Source of the DNA: Flavitalea plasmicola
GTDB taxonomy: Bacteria > Bacteroidota > Bacteroidia > Chitinophagales > Chitinophagaceae
Direction: 5' to 3'
NCBI RefSeq assembly: GCF_030546645.1
Contig: NZ_JAUOTO010000002.1
Location: 248,001 to 312,000, forward strand
Length of the DNA stretch: 64,000 bases
A model generated the notes under the pieces. That model did no database searches. It was given only the letters and a program-made list of their open reading frames with translations, and was not told the DNA's origin. Of the stretch, positions 51,006-60,768 are shown piece by piece (the first letter of the stretch is position 1; every line of letters begins with the position of its first letter). Both the position numbers and the translations under genes were made by a program.

Positions 51006-53201
51006 ATGAAAAAGACACCCTTGATCCTGTATTTTATCTCGCTGGGATGGGCAGTCACCGCGCAGCAGCCGTCGCAAAAAGAAATCGACAAAGCGATGGC
51101 GGAGTACACCAGGACTATGAAGGACCCCAACGCCAAAAAAACCCTGGATAGCATGGGTATCAAGATGCCCAGCTCCCAGGGAATTATGAGTCAATACGAT
51201 TTTGCGGCCAAACACACGTCGCAGCAGCAGATGAATGCGATCCTGGGTGTCGAAACGATCCCCGCGCGGGATGCCGCGCGGATCGCGACCTTGCCGAAGG
51301 GGGTCCTATCGGATGCGCAGCTGAAGGTTTTTGTCCAGGGGGTTCGTACGGCCATCGGCACGCAGATCGGCGCTCCGGCCAGGCAGCTTGCGGATGAACT
51401 GGTGCAGAACGCCAGTAAGCAGCACAAGGGCGCGGAATATCTGGCCAGCATGGCCAATGGCCTATGGATGAGCGGGCACGCGGAGGTGGCGCTGGAGCTG
51501 ATGGGGCGGGCGGTAGCGGCCAATCCCGCGGATGCGGATAATCTCAACAGTTATGCCGTATTCCTTTCCGCGTTGGGCGGGCAGCAGCTGGCCCTTCCTA
51601 TCCTGCAGAAGCTGAACCGGGACTATCCGGGCAACAGCACCGTGCTCAACAACATCGGGCAGGCCTGGTTTGGGCTTGGGGATATGACGATGTCGAAAAA
51701 ATACCTCGACAGCGCGATCCATTTCTTCGGAATGCATTCGCAGGCCAATTACACGGAGGGGGTGATCGAGGAGTCTAAAGGCAATAAGCAGGCGGCTATC
51801 GACTGTCTGACCAAGTCGCTGCAAAACGGGTATAACCCGGCAAAGGCAAACCGGCTGAGCAAACTGAAAGGTGGGTTGAGTAACGGCGATATCGGCTGGA
51901 ATTTGCCCAAGCCGGCCGATGCGCTGGGGCTGGAGAAGCTGGTTAGCCAGCGGCCGCCGTTTTATTTCACAGTGGACGCCAGCCAATCCCTTTTCCCGCA
52001 ATGGGCCGCCTTCCGGCAATCCTGTATCCAAAAGAACCTCGAAATGCAGACGGAAGCGACCAAACGGGCCCTTGCGGTGCAGAACAAAATGATGAAGCAG
52101 CTGTCTTCGGGAAGACCGGGGGCCGGCGGGTCGGGGTCAGCGGGGAATATCTTCATCGCCCGCAAGGCGCGGGAGATGTTGTCTATCGTAAGCAGGGAAG
52201 AAGCAGATTTCAATCAGCGTATGGAGGATAAGTCCAGGAAGCAACTGGCCGACCTGCGGGCGAAATTCCTCGAGACATCCGCTGCGATCAGGAAGATCAA
52301 CGACAAGTACACGCGGAAGCGGCAGGAGCAGGACTCCGCGGACGGCAACAAATATGATAAAACGGAAGGCGATGACAGCCATTCGGTGCAATTGCTCAGG
52401 CAATATAACGAGCGGGCCTGTGGTGAGGCGAAGAAGCTGGTGGAAGAATATTACAATCATTACAATCGTATCCTCGACGATCTGGGGCATGAGTGGGTGA
52501 GCCGGGAGCTGTACTATACCAATGAGATCGTCTATTACAGCAAATATTCCATCCTGGATGACAATGAATACCAGTTGGCGAAGCTGGGCGCCGTTTCCCA
52601 TTTCATCAACCTGCTGGGAATAGGAGGGGACGCGTCGCCAGTGGATTTTTACCCTGGGGCTACCGGCTATATGGGTCATGGACTTCTTTGCAAGACACCG
52701 GAAGAGCAACAAGGCTCTATGAAATTAAAGGACTTCGATGAGGTGAACTGCAACAGCCATGTCTCGATGAGCATCCCGGGCGTCGTATCGTCAAAATGGG
52801 ATTGTAATACCGAGACGGACGAATGGTCGATCGGTCCGACGAGTGGGAAATACAAGGAGAACCTGAACACCGGGCAGTTCACGGTACATGGGGAACTGGG
52901 ATATAATACGAAAATCGGTTCCGTGTCGGCCGGGCCGCTGAAAGCGGGGGCATCGGCGGGCGCCGGGGTTTTCGTGGAAGCCAACAATACCGGGGTGACG
53001 GATGTGGGAGCGACCGCGCATGGCGAGGTGAAGGTGGGCGCCAATGTGGATATCCCGCTGGGCCAGGGTAGCAACGGCAAGGAGGATTCGCAGTCGGTGG
53101 GTAAGTCGGTGACTGTCGCCGGCGCCGAAGTCCGCGTAGGATGGAACTCGGGACCGTCCCTGACAGGGAAAGGCGCATTGTCGGGTATTTCGATAAAATG
53201 A
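51006..53201 (+). CDS. Secreted TPR-containing protein of unknown function
   Basis: A 731-residue protein with a signal peptide (MKKTPLILYFISLGWAVTAQQ). Residues about 110-270 contain TPR-like helices (AEYLASMANGLWMSGHAEVALELMGRAVAANPADADNLNSYA). A helical, charged middle (about 330-500) follows, and the last 130 residues are Gly-rich beta (KAGASAGAGVFVEANNTG, GEVKVGANVDIPLGQG). No enzyme motif is found. It is paired with the preceding secreted gene and has high GC content like its neighbours. Confidence 0.7.
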   Translation: MKKTPLILYFISLGWAVTAQQPSQKEIDKAMAEYTRTMKDPNAKKTLDSMGIKMPSSQGIMSQYDFAAKHTSQQQMNAILGVETIPARDAARIATLPKGVLSDAQLKVFVQGVRTAIGTQIGAPARQLADELVQNASKQHKGAEYLASMANGLWMSGHAEVALELMGRAVAANPADADNLNSYAVFLSALGGQQLALPILQKLNRDYPGNSTVLNNIGQAWFGLGDMTMSKKYLDSAIHFFGMHSQANYTEGVIEESKGNKQAAIDCLTKSLQNGYNPAKANRLSKLKGGLSNGDIGWNLPKPADALGLEKLVSQRPPFYFTVDASQSLFPQWAAFRQSCIQKNLEMQTEATKRALAVQNKMMKQLSSGRPGAGGSGSAGNIFIARKAREMLSIVSREEADFNQRMEDKSRKQLADLRAKFLETSAAIRKINDKYTRKRQEQDSADGNKYDKTEGDDSHSVQLLRQYNERACGEAKKLVEEYYNHYNRILDDLGHEWVSRELYYTNEIVYYSKYSILDDNEYQLAKLGAVSHFINLLGIGGDASPVDFYPGATGYMGHGLLCKTPEEQQGSMKLKDFDEVNCNSHVSMSIPGVVSSKWDCNTETDEWSIGPTSGKYKENLNTGQFTVHGELGYNTKIGSVSAGPLKAGASAGAGVFVEANNTGVTDVGATAHGEVKVGANVDIPLGQGSNGKEDSQSVGKSVTVAGAEVRVGWNSGPSLTGKGALSGISIK

Positions 53202-53218
53202 TGACCGGGACATCGGAA

Positions 53219-55399
53219 TTATTTAACGACAAACCAAGCATAACTTTCCGGCGCGATAGAGAAATTAAATGCGATGGTACGGTCATTTTGCAGCGCATAC
53301 CGGATCATTTTGCCTTTGCTGTCGTAAATGTCAGCCCTTTGCCGGAGGCCTGTGTAATACAATGGCAATTGGATCGTCCGATCTATCTTTTCTTTTGTGG
53401 GGTTATACAGCATGATAAAGCCTTTCTCTTTAAGAGCGGGATTCACATGTATGAAGCCGTCCCAGTCCCGTCCATCCGCCCGGCGGAGATGGATCATGTC
53501 CGAATTTAAAATGGCCCTATGCGCTTTGTACCATTTTATCATATCCGACACGACCCTTTTCGTGGAGTCTGTGTCGAATAACCTCGGGCCCCGGTAGCAC
53601 GCCTGAACGCCGGCGCCGTAATATTGAGCCATTAATTGCCTGTAGGTATCCAGGTGTTCATGGAGTGGCTCCAGCACGGCCTCGGGGCCTCCCCCCTGGT
53701 ATTTCGTCAATGGGACAAAGCCCCAGCTCATGGCCCCCGACTTTTCCTGGGTGCCGTCATAGATATTTTGCCTGTTGAGGATCAGCTGCTGTTCCCTGGG
53801 TAAGGAAAAATTCACTTCCCTGTAACCGATGGCGATCTTGTTGGTGCCGTCGAGGAAATACCAGTCGGGGGCGTTGATATAAATTCCCCGCCCGTTGAGC
53901 CAGTGATACAGTTCCTTTTGAATTTCCATCTGGCGCCATTGGGAATCTTCCAGCCCTTTGTGTCCCGGATGGCTGGTGGAAGCGCAGACGTCGCCGGGAT
54001 AGGGACCATCGTTCTCCCAAATGTCAAATCCCGTACGCCCGAAGAAGATCTTTATCTTGTCCCGGTAAGCAAGGCCCCATTTACTGCCAAAGCAAGGCGC
54101 ATTGCCGAAAAAAGCGCCTCCGGGTCTTCCTGTTTTGGGATCGATGACATCGTCCTCGTCGCTGATGCGGCGGCTGCTGAACAGCGAGTATCCCCCTATC
54201 AGGATGCCTTTGCGGTGCGCGTATTCGGCGAGGGCACTCCATTTTGCCAGATTGGCGGCACTGCTGTCCTCCATGTTCAGATGGCTTCCAAAACTCAGGA
54301 TCACTGCTTCATACCCGGTGGCTGCGCATTGATCGACGGCCTGTCGTACATCTGCGTCGGTGGTGCTGACCAGGTGCATGAATATGGGATTCTGGGTCGT
54401 CCAGGGGGCAACGGTCCGGTACATCCGCCGGATCATCAGTCCTCTTCGCTGTCTGTCATAACTATCCATCAGCAGCTCGTGGGTGCGCACGGAGGAAAAT
54501 TTTTCGCCGGGAGCCAATGAAATGCCGGGCGCCTTCTCGGGATATACTTCCAGGAGGCAGGGTGTCTGGAAGTCATAATTCACCTGTGAAGTGTATGCTG
54601 CATCCGTCTTCCAATGCGTGGTCTGGTCGCTTATGTCATATCGCATGGCATTATTGAACGCGTAGTTGGTCTCCACGTAAATGCCATGCTGCTTTTTCAT
54701 TTCTTCGGGTTTCCCGACCACGGCGCTTTCCTCCTCCACCAGACCCAGCACCTCATTCGTCACCCTGTCGATCTTAACAGGGCGCTGGCCCGCGTTCTCC
54801 AGGGAAACCCATTTTACGATGAGCGGGATGCCATCATACAATTCATAATGGACAAATACGCGAAGGCCTTTGAAGGACGGCAGGGTTGAAGCATATTCGA
54901 ATGAAATGGCCTTTCCCGTCGCGGGCCGGGTATCAGGAGCCCAGGTCTTTCGCCGCCACTTCAGGAATGGCTCCAGATCACTGATGGCATACTGCACGAA
55001 TTGAAAATCTTCTTTCCCTGCCGTCAGGCTGTCCACCCAGGAGAGGAGCAGGTAGGCGTTTTCCCGCTGTCCTTCCAGGCCTCCGACGTTATATGCCTTT
55101 CCATCCAGGACCAGCCTTGCTTCGGGCTTCACCGAGCGCAAGAGCTGCTGCCCGCTGGTGAGGTTGACATAGTCGATACAGGCGACATTCGGCGCGAGCC
55201 GTAAGACCCTTCGCAAAAGCCCGTTCTCCAGGACCACGTCCTTCCCTATTTGGCGGATAGCCGCCTTGTACCGGATCGTATCCACCAGCCAGTCAGCACC
55301 GGAGTGAACGCCGGAAACGTAAGACTGGCAAGGCGCCAGGGATACATGCATCAGATGAAAAAGCGCGGCTAAGATAACAGCTCTCATAAAGTAATTCAA
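53219..55399 (-). CDS. Secreted glycoside hydrolase, alpha-galactosidase-like (TIM barrel)
   Basis: A 726-residue secreted protein with an N-terminal beta-sandwich (residues about 30-300), a central barrel (YEAVILSFGSHLNMEDSS, HRKGILIGGYSLFSS, GFDIWENDGPYPGD, GIYINAPDWYFLDGTNKIAIGYRE) and a C-terminal beta domain. The arrangement and acidic residues recall GH36/GH27-type alpha-galactosidases, but the exact family is not certain. It lies 26 bp downstream of an alpha-L-fucosidase on the same strand, so the pair probably trims a fucose- and galactose-bearing glycan. Confidence 0.65.
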   Translation of the reverse strand: MNYFMRAVILAALFHLMHVSLAPCQSYVSGVHSGADWLVDTIRYKAAIRQIGKDVVLENGLLRRVLRLAPNVACIDYVNLTSGQQLLRSVKPEARLVLDGKAYNVGGLEGQRENAYLLLSWVDSLTAGKEDFQFVQYAISDLEPFLKWRRKTWAPDTRPATGKAISFEYASTLPSFKGLRVFVHYELYDGIPLIVKWVSLENAGQRPVKIDRVTNEVLGLVEEESAVVGKPEEMKKQHGIYVETNYAFNNAMRYDISDQTTHWKTDAAYTSQVNYDFQTPCLLEVYPEKAPGISLAPGEKFSSVRTHELLMDSYDRQRRGLMIRRMYRTVAPWTTQNPIFMHLVSTTDADVRQAVDQCAATGYEAVILSFGSHLNMEDSSAANLAKWSALAEYAHRKGILIGGYSLFSSRRISDEDDVIDPKTGRPGGAFFGNAPCFGSKWGLAYRDKIKIFFGRTGFDIWENDGPYPGDVCASTSHPGHKGLEDSQWRQMEIQKELYHWLNGRGIYINAPDWYFLDGTNKIAIGYREVNFSLPREQQLILNRQNIYDGTQEKSGAMSWGFVPLTKYQGGGPEAVLEPLHEHLDTYRQLMAQYYGAGVQACYRGPRLFDTDSTKRVVSDMIKWYKAHRAILNSDMIHLRRADGRDWDGFIHVNPALKEKGFIMLYNPTKEKIDRTIQLPLYYTGLRQRADIYDSKGKMIRYALQNDRTIAFNFSIAPESYAWFVVK

Positions 55400-55425
55400 A
55401 ATGAGCTACAAAAATATTGAAAACT

Positions 55426-56781
55426 TTATTTAAGCAGCAGCTCGACCACCGGTATCTCAACATTGGGCTTTTTCTCCGGCAGCAGCAGCGTGACATCGTC
55501 ACCGCCGTCGGATTTTGACTTAATTTCCGAAGCGTCATGCAGGAACTGTATATACTTTATTTTGTCCTTATAACCCGGCAGTACCAGTGTGCCCGTCTTC
55601 GGATACTCCATCAGGTGCACGTATAACCGCCGGGTGGTCTTATTATAGGTAAGTTGCGTGTTCTCCGGCACCTTGAACTCATCGGGAGCATAGGTACAGT
55701 GGTAAATAGCCCTGTTGTTGGCATGCATCCACCAGGAAAGGCTGTCCAGCGCGTTCTTTGCCCGGTAGTCGAACTCGCCCCGTGCCGTCGGTCCGACGTT
55801 CAGGATCAGGTTGCCTCCGTTGGCGGTGGAAGTGATCAGCAGGTCGAGCAACTGGTGGTCTTTCTTCCAGGTGTTCTCATCCCGGTAGTATCCCCACGAT
55901 CCGGAGAAGGTTTGACAGGTCTCCCAGGTTTTGCCCTTGTATTTTTCCAGCTCTTTTGTACTGACCTGTTCAGGTGTGACGAAGTCTCCCCCATCCTCAT
56001 ATTCGTCCAATCCCAGCCGGTTGTTCACCAGGATGCCCGGCTGCAGCCGCCTTACCAGCTTCAGCAGCTCGACGGCGCCCCAGTCCTCAGCATGTTTACC
56101 GCGCTTATTGTCCTTGCCCCAGGTCCAGTCGAGCCAGAGGATGTCGATCTTGCCATAGTTCGTCAGCAGCTCGGTGATCTGGTCGCGCAGATATTGCCTG
56201 TATTTGCGCATATCCCGCCCTTTGTTCAGCCGGTCGTAGTTCGACTGGCTTTGATCCGTCTGAACCAGGGGATGAGCGTCATCCATGGTGTAATCCGGGT
56301 GGTGCCAGTCCAGCAATGAATAATAAAAGCCCACCTTCAGCCCCTGCGCCCGGAAGGCATTTACATATTCCCTCACCAGGTCGCGATGGGCTGGCGTATT
56401 GGTGGCCTTATAGTCGGTGTATTTCGAGTCGAAGAGGCAAAATCCGTCATGGTGCTTGGTAGTAAGCACGGCATATTTCATGCCCGCAGCTTTGGCCTGT
56501 TTTGCCCAGGCGGCCGGGTCGAATTGGTCGGGGTTGAAAAAGTCAAAGTATTGCCGGTACTCCTCGTTGGTCATATGTTCATTATGTTTCACCCACTCGT
56601 GCCTTGCCGCCATCGAATAGATGCCCCAGTGAATGAACATGCCAAACCTGTCGTTGGTCCACCAGGCCATGCGTTGTTCCTTTGCCGCGGCAGATTCGGA
56701 AAATATTTTGTTTGTCTGGGCCTGTAATAGGGAGACAGAAAGTAATGATGCGATCAAAAATAGCGTTCTTACCTTATTCAT
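55426..56781 (-). CDS. GH29 alpha-L-fucosidase
   Basis: A 451-residue secreted fucosidase. GH29 hallmarks are MFIHWGIYSMAARHEWV, YAVLTTKHHDGFCLFDSKYTDY, FYYSLLDWHHPDY, the nucleophile Asp in ILWLDWTWGKDN and GSWGYYRDENTWK. It has a signal peptide (IASLLSVSLLQAQ). It removes terminal alpha-L-fucose. It is divergent from an AraC regulator at 56983 that is the likely controller of this unit. Confidence 0.95.
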   Translation of the reverse strand: MNKVRTLFLIASLLSVSLLQAQTNKIFSESAAAKEQRMAWWTNDRFGMFIHWGIYSMAARHEWVKHNEHMTNEEYRQYFDFFNPDQFDPAAWAKQAKAAGMKYAVLTTKHHDGFCLFDSKYTDYKATNTPAHRDLVREYVNAFRAQGLKVGFYYSLLDWHHPDYTMDDAHPLVQTDQSQSNYDRLNKGRDMRKYRQYLRDQITELLTNYGKIDILWLDWTWGKDNKRGKHAEDWGAVELLKLVRRLQPGILVNNRLGLDEYEDGGDFVTPEQVSTKELEKYKGKTWETCQTFSGSWGYYRDENTWKKDHQLLDLLITSTANGGNLILNVGPTARGEFDYRAKNALDSLSWWMHANNRAIYHCTYAPDEFKVPENTQLTYNKTTRRLYVHLMEYPKTGTLVLPGYKDKIKYIQFLHDASEIKSKSDGGDDVTLLLPEKKPNVEIPVVELLLK

Positions 56782-56982
56782 GTTATAGAACTTTATTTAA
56801 AATTCCGACTCGCCGCCCGATGTTCATGGTTCGGAATTACCTTTTTTTTCTTCAATTTTACCCGGGGGGTCTGGGGGCTGTCATTTCGAATGCAACCGAA
56901 TGCAACTTTTTTTAGCGTCTGTTAGCAAACTCAATCGATTATTCTTTTACTTTGTAAGCAGGAGCTATCATTATACTGCTAT

Positions 56983-57840
56983 ATGAAAATCATAAGAACC
57001 GAGATCTCCTTCCTGCACAACAGCAGGCTGTCCGTCCTCGACAGAGACGAGGACACCTTCAATCCTGCCTTTCATTTTCATCCTGAGCTGGAGCTGGTCT
57101 TAATAAAGCAAGGATATGGCCGACGGATCATCGGTAACAGGATCGACCCTTTTGAAAAAGGAGATATGGTCTTCGTCGGTTCCAATCTTCCCCACATTTG
57201 GCTGAATGACGACACCAGCGGAGATCACAGAGCCCGGTCGGTGGTGGTGCATTTCCGTAAGGAGATCTTTGGCCAGGAGTTCTACGAGCTGAAAGAATCC
57301 AGGGAAGTGGCCCATTTTTTCGACCTGGCATCCAGGGGCATCCAGGTGACAGGAGCTACCCGGGACAAAGTAAGCCGGAAACTGGATATACTGGTTACGT
57401 TGCGGGGATTCCGACGGGTCCTGCTCCTGCTGGAGATCTTACATATCCTGTCAACGTCTTCCGATGTCCTTTGCATCCTGGGTGACACCTTTAACCCGGA
57501 GAATATGGAAGAGACGGTCGACCGGCTGAGTGAAGTATACAAATACGTACAAAACAATTTCCATAAGGATATCTCTTTGCGTGATATTGCCGGCATAGCA
57601 GGCCTTACTCCACAGAGTTTTTGCAGGTTCTTCAAGAAGAAGACCAGTAAGCATTTTTTTGACTATTTGAATGAGGTGAGGATCTTCAGAGCCTGCGAGA
57701 TGCTGATAGAATCGGAAGCTCCGGTGTCCGAGGTCGCCTATTACTGCGGATACAACACTATTTCTAATTTCAATAAGCTCTTCAAGGAGAGTACCGGCCT
57801 GACCCCTGGGCAGTTCAGGATCCGGAGCGTGGTGAAGTAG
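56983..57840 (+). CDS. AraC family regulator with cupin sensor
   Basis: A 285-residue regulator with cupin text HFHPELELVLIKQGYGRRIIGNRI and MVFVGSNLPHIWLNDD. The C-terminal HTH pair is LRDIAGIAGLTPQSFCRFFKKKTSKHFFDYL and VAYYCGYNTISNFNKLFKESTGLTPGQF. This is the common sugar-responsive type next to glycosidase genes. It lies 200 bp from the divergent fucosidase start and converges with the TonB receptor 12 bp away. Confidence 0.92.
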   Translation: MKIIRTEISFLHNSRLSVLDRDEDTFNPAFHFHPELELVLIKQGYGRRIIGNRIDPFEKGDMVFVGSNLPHIWLNDDTSGDHRARSVVVHFRKEIFGQEFYELKESREVAHFFDLASRGIQVTGATRDKVSRKLDILVTLRGFRRVLLLLEILHILSTSSDVLCILGDTFNPENMEETVDRLSEVYKYVQNNFHKDISLRDIAGIAGLTPQSFCRFFKKKTSKHFFDYLNEVRIFRACEMLIESEAPVSEVAYYCGYNTISNFNKLFKESTGLTPGQFRIRSVVK

Positions 57841-57851
57841 GCTGCGTTGCA

Positions 57852-60245
57852 TCAGAACTCCAACCTCATCCCAAATGTTGGAAAGATAGCAAGCCCCAGG
57901 TAATAGGTCCTGCCGGTGATCGGCTGAAAAATAGCCGAGTTTTGATTGAACTGGTTCAGCACATCCACCACATCGAAAAAGGCCGTATACTGAATTCTTC
58001 CGCTGTTGAATTTATAATCAGCCCGCAGATCCAGGCTTATAAAATCACGCAGCCGCCGGCCATTCTTCTTCACGATCTCTTGTGAGGATCTCAACAAGCC
58101 GGGATCATTGAAGACATTCCTGTGGACGACGTATGTGTCCGTTGGCCTGCCGGTGGCATACCTGAACTTGCCCGAGAAAATCCATTTTTTGTTATGTTCA
58201 TAGCTACCCAGCAGACTGATCACATGGGGGAGGTCGAATATATAATCATATTCCCGCAGCCCGTCATGGTCGTCTCTTTTTGACCGCATAAATGAATAGC
58301 TCAGCTGGCCATGGAATTTTTTGGAAAGCCGTTTGATCAGGCTGCCGTCAAAGCCATAGGCATTGCCGGTCCCCGCATTATTTAAATAAGGTCTTCCGCT
58401 GGCCGGCTGAACTGCCAGGTCGTCCAGTTTCTTATACCAGCCTTCTGCCGTAAATTTCAGATCGGGCGTAAAATAAAATTTGTAGCCAAGAATATACTGA
58501 TATGCCCGTTCGTTCCGCAGCAGGTGACCCATAGGCTGAGAGGCAATATCCGCATAAGAGGGATCCTGGTAGTAGATGCCGGCTGCAAAATTGATGTTTT
58601 GTTTTTCATCCAGGCGTATACTGCCGCTGAGACGGGGAGCTACTGTATTTTGTTTCGTAAAACCCGTATAGTCATACCGTACGCCCGGATTGAGCGTCAA
58701 CCGGTCGAACAGGGTGACTGACAGGTCGAGATAGCCGGAAGCATTATAGGCATGGTCCTTTACGGATGCGTTGAAATCGACGGGATCGAGAACAAGGTAG
58801 TATGCAGCCGGATCGGGCCTGTAGTCGTTCGAGTTGAAAGTATACAAGGTATCGGTATGCTTCAGTTTCCGCGTATAATCGAGATCGACCCTTGACAGGT
58901 CCATTCCGGCAGTAGCGGTGACGTCCCTGCCTAACCTGGTAGTGAAAATGCTGCGGTAGCCCGTTTCAAACTGTTTGTTCCTGATACGCCGCAGGTCCGT
59001 CTCATACGGTATGCTACCTGTTTTTATGATATTTCCCGCAGTGTCGACGGCGGGCGTGGAATTGCCCAGGCGGTTGTTCACGTCCAGGAAGCGGTAATAC
59101 AAAATATTCTTCCAATAGCTGCTGCGGCCAGTGAGCGTCCTCAGGTGAAGCCCCGCCAGGCCTTTGGTCACTACCGATCTGCCGACAAAGCTGGAATTAT
59201 TGTCATCATTGAGGTTCTTACTATCCAGCACGTTGTCTACATCTCTCGTATATTTTTCCGGATTGTACATGGCGATGAACGTCAGCTTGTTCTTTGCATT
59301 GATCTCGGTACTCGTCTTGATCATATAATCGCCATAGGAAGGGAATCCTGCCCTCGTCAGACCAACCATCTTCTCCAGCAGCCTGAAATCCTGGTATCTT
59401 GCGGAGGCAAATACGCTCGTTTTCCTGTCAACTCCCGACGGCCCGTCATAAATAAGGGTAAAACCAAGCAGGTCGAACTGTCCGCTGTAAAAGGGGTTGG
59501 TGCGGTTGCCCTCTTTAATGCCCAATCCCAGGTAAGATGCGTTCTTTCTGCCGTACTGGGCGCCAAAACCCCCTCCCTGAAAGGTAGCATTATCAATAAC
59601 CCGGGGCGCAAAGATGCTGAACCGACCTCCGTTGGGATCATTAAAACCTGAATTGAAACCTTCGATCTCCAGGTGTGACACCTGGAATACGGGGATGTCA
59701 TCCACCATGTAGACATTATCGCTCGTCCCCTGCCCGCGGACGGCGATAGCGGAATACTGACCGCCACTGCTGACGACTCCCGGCAGGATGCCAATGGCCC
59801 TGAATATATCACCCTGTGCTCCCGGGCTCTTAAATATCTCTTCCCGCGAAAAAGAATAGGCAGAGACCGGGGTTGAAAGATTATTCTCACCTCTGAATGC
59901 CCGCACGGATACCGCACTCAATTGCCTGGCATCCTGCAATAGTTCGGCCTCCAGGTACGAGGTTTTCCCATTCACCACACCGACGTCATTCAAAATTTTC
60001 TCCTGGAAACCGATGTTTGAAATGACGAGTGAATAAGTCCCTGCAGGTATACTGGACAAAACGAACATGCCGGAGGTATCCGTGGAGCACGTGAATGGGC
60101 GGCCTTTTATCGACACCGTTGCCCCTGACAGCGGCCGCTTCGTGGACTCTTCGATGATCTTTCCTTTAAGCGTTCCCTTTTCCTGGGCAAAGATGGAAAT
60201 GGGTATAAGCAATGAACAAATAAGGGCGAGTCGTCTCCTATGCAT
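57852..60245 (-). CDS. TonB-dependent receptor with carboxypeptidase-like N-domain
   Basis: About 797 residues from ATG 60245 (MHRRRLALICSLLIPISIFAQ signal). A 39-codon upstream extension is not protein-like. It has a CarboxypepD_reg-like domain (GTLKGKIIEESTKRPLSGATVSIKG), a plug (FRAIGILPGVVSSGGQYSAIAVRGQGTSDNVYMVDDIPVF) and a 22-strand-type barrel ending in GMRLEF. It is not a SusC type and has no SusD partner. The substrate is unknown; it lies near the fucosidase locus. Confidence 0.9.
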   Translation of the reverse strand: MHRRRLALICSLLIPISIFAQEKGTLKGKIIEESTKRPLSGATVSIKGRPFTCSTDTSGMFVLSSIPAGTYSLVISNIGFQEKILNDVGVVNGKTSYLEAELLQDARQLSAVSVRAFRGENNLSTPVSAYSFSREEIFKSPGAQGDIFRAIGILPGVVSSGGQYSAIAVRGQGTSDNVYMVDDIPVFQVSHLEIEGFNSGFNDPNGGRFSIFAPRVIDNATFQGGGFGAQYGRKNASYLGLGIKEGNRTNPFYSGQFDLLGFTLIYDGPSGVDRKTSVFASARYQDFRLLEKMVGLTRAGFPSYGDYMIKTSTEINAKNKLTFIAMYNPEKYTRDVDNVLDSKNLNDDNNSSFVGRSVVTKGLAGLHLRTLTGRSSYWKNILYYRFLDVNNRLGNSTPAVDTAGNIIKTGSIPYETDLRRIRNKQFETGYRSIFTTRLGRDVTATAGMDLSRVDLDYTRKLKHTDTLYTFNSNDYRPDPAAYYLVLDPVDFNASVKDHAYNASGYLDLSVTLFDRLTLNPGVRYDYTGFTKQNTVAPRLSGSIRLDEKQNINFAAGIYYQDPSYADIASQPMGHLLRNERAYQYILGYKFYFTPDLKFTAEGWYKKLDDLAVQPASGRPYLNNAGTGNAYGFDGSLIKRLSKKFHGQLSYSFMRSKRDDHDGLREYDYIFDLPHVISLLGSYEHNKKWIFSGKFRYATGRPTDTYVVHRNVFNDPGLLRSSQEIVKKNGRRLRDFISLDLRADYKFNSGRIQYTAFFDVVDVLNQFNQNSAIFQPITGRTYYLGLAIFPTFGMRLEF

Positions 60246-60334
60246 GTGTTGGTTATTATATGCACATGAGACAAAGGAAGGAGCTGGTTTGTGACACACA
60301 GATAAGGGAGCGAAAAAATAAATCCTTATCAATT

Positions 60335-60360
60335 TGTCCAATTCCCAAAACTCAATCGTC
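60335..60360 (+). promoter_or_regulatory. Putative ECF42 promoter before the first YCII gene
   Basis: TGTCCA (60335-60340), 16 bases, then CGTC (60357-60360). ECF42 factors are reported to use TGTCGA and CG(A/T)C elements; one mismatch here. It lies 34 bp upstream of the ATG. An exact TGTCGA also occurs at 61125-61130 before the sigma gene but without a matching -10. Confidence 0.4.
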
Positions 60361-60393
60361 ATTAATTTTTAACAATAAACATTTTTACATTTC

Positions 60394-60735
60394 ATGGAAA
60401 ATTATATGCTCTTATTCAGAGGCAGCGATGTCTATCAGCCGGGCCAGTCTACTGAAGCTTTTCAAGCTCTCAAACAAGAGATGATCCATTGGCTAGGCGA
60501 CCTTTCCAAAAAAGGGGCGCATGTAGCCAGTGACCCCCTGCAACCCACCGGCAAACAGGTCAGCGGCGCAAAAAAAACTGTTACTGATGGCCCCTTTGGA
60601 GAAGCAAAAGAAATTATCGGGGGTTGCACAGTTATCCAGGCCAAAGATATACATGAGGCAGTTGAAATTGCCAAAAGCTGTCCTATTTTAGCATCGAATG
60701 CAAACATTGAAGTGCGCCCCATCCAAAAATTGTAA
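60394..60735 (+). CDS. YCII/DGPF family protein 1
   Basis: A 113-residue protein of the YCII-related (DGPF) family with the ferredoxin-like fold. It shows MLLFRGSDVYQ, then VTDGPFGEAKEIIGGCTVIQAKD containing the DGPF motif, and ends NIEVRPIQKL. Biochemical role is unknown. Such genes are the usual partners and targets of ECF42 sigma factors, one of which is encoded 434 bp downstream. Confidence 0.92.
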   Translation: MENYMLLFRGSDVYQPGQSTEAFQALKQEMIHWLGDLSKKGAHVASDPLQPTGKQVSGAKKTVTDGPFGEAKEIIGGCTVIQAKDIHEAVEIAKSCPILASNANIEVRPIQKL

Positions 60736-60768
60736 ACATATTCCTTTAACCATTAAAACTCAAACAAA

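Noticed and set aside
60246-60362. 39-codon N-terminal extension of the TonB receptor
   Set aside because: It would place the signal peptide internally; the ATG at 60245 gives a normal signal.
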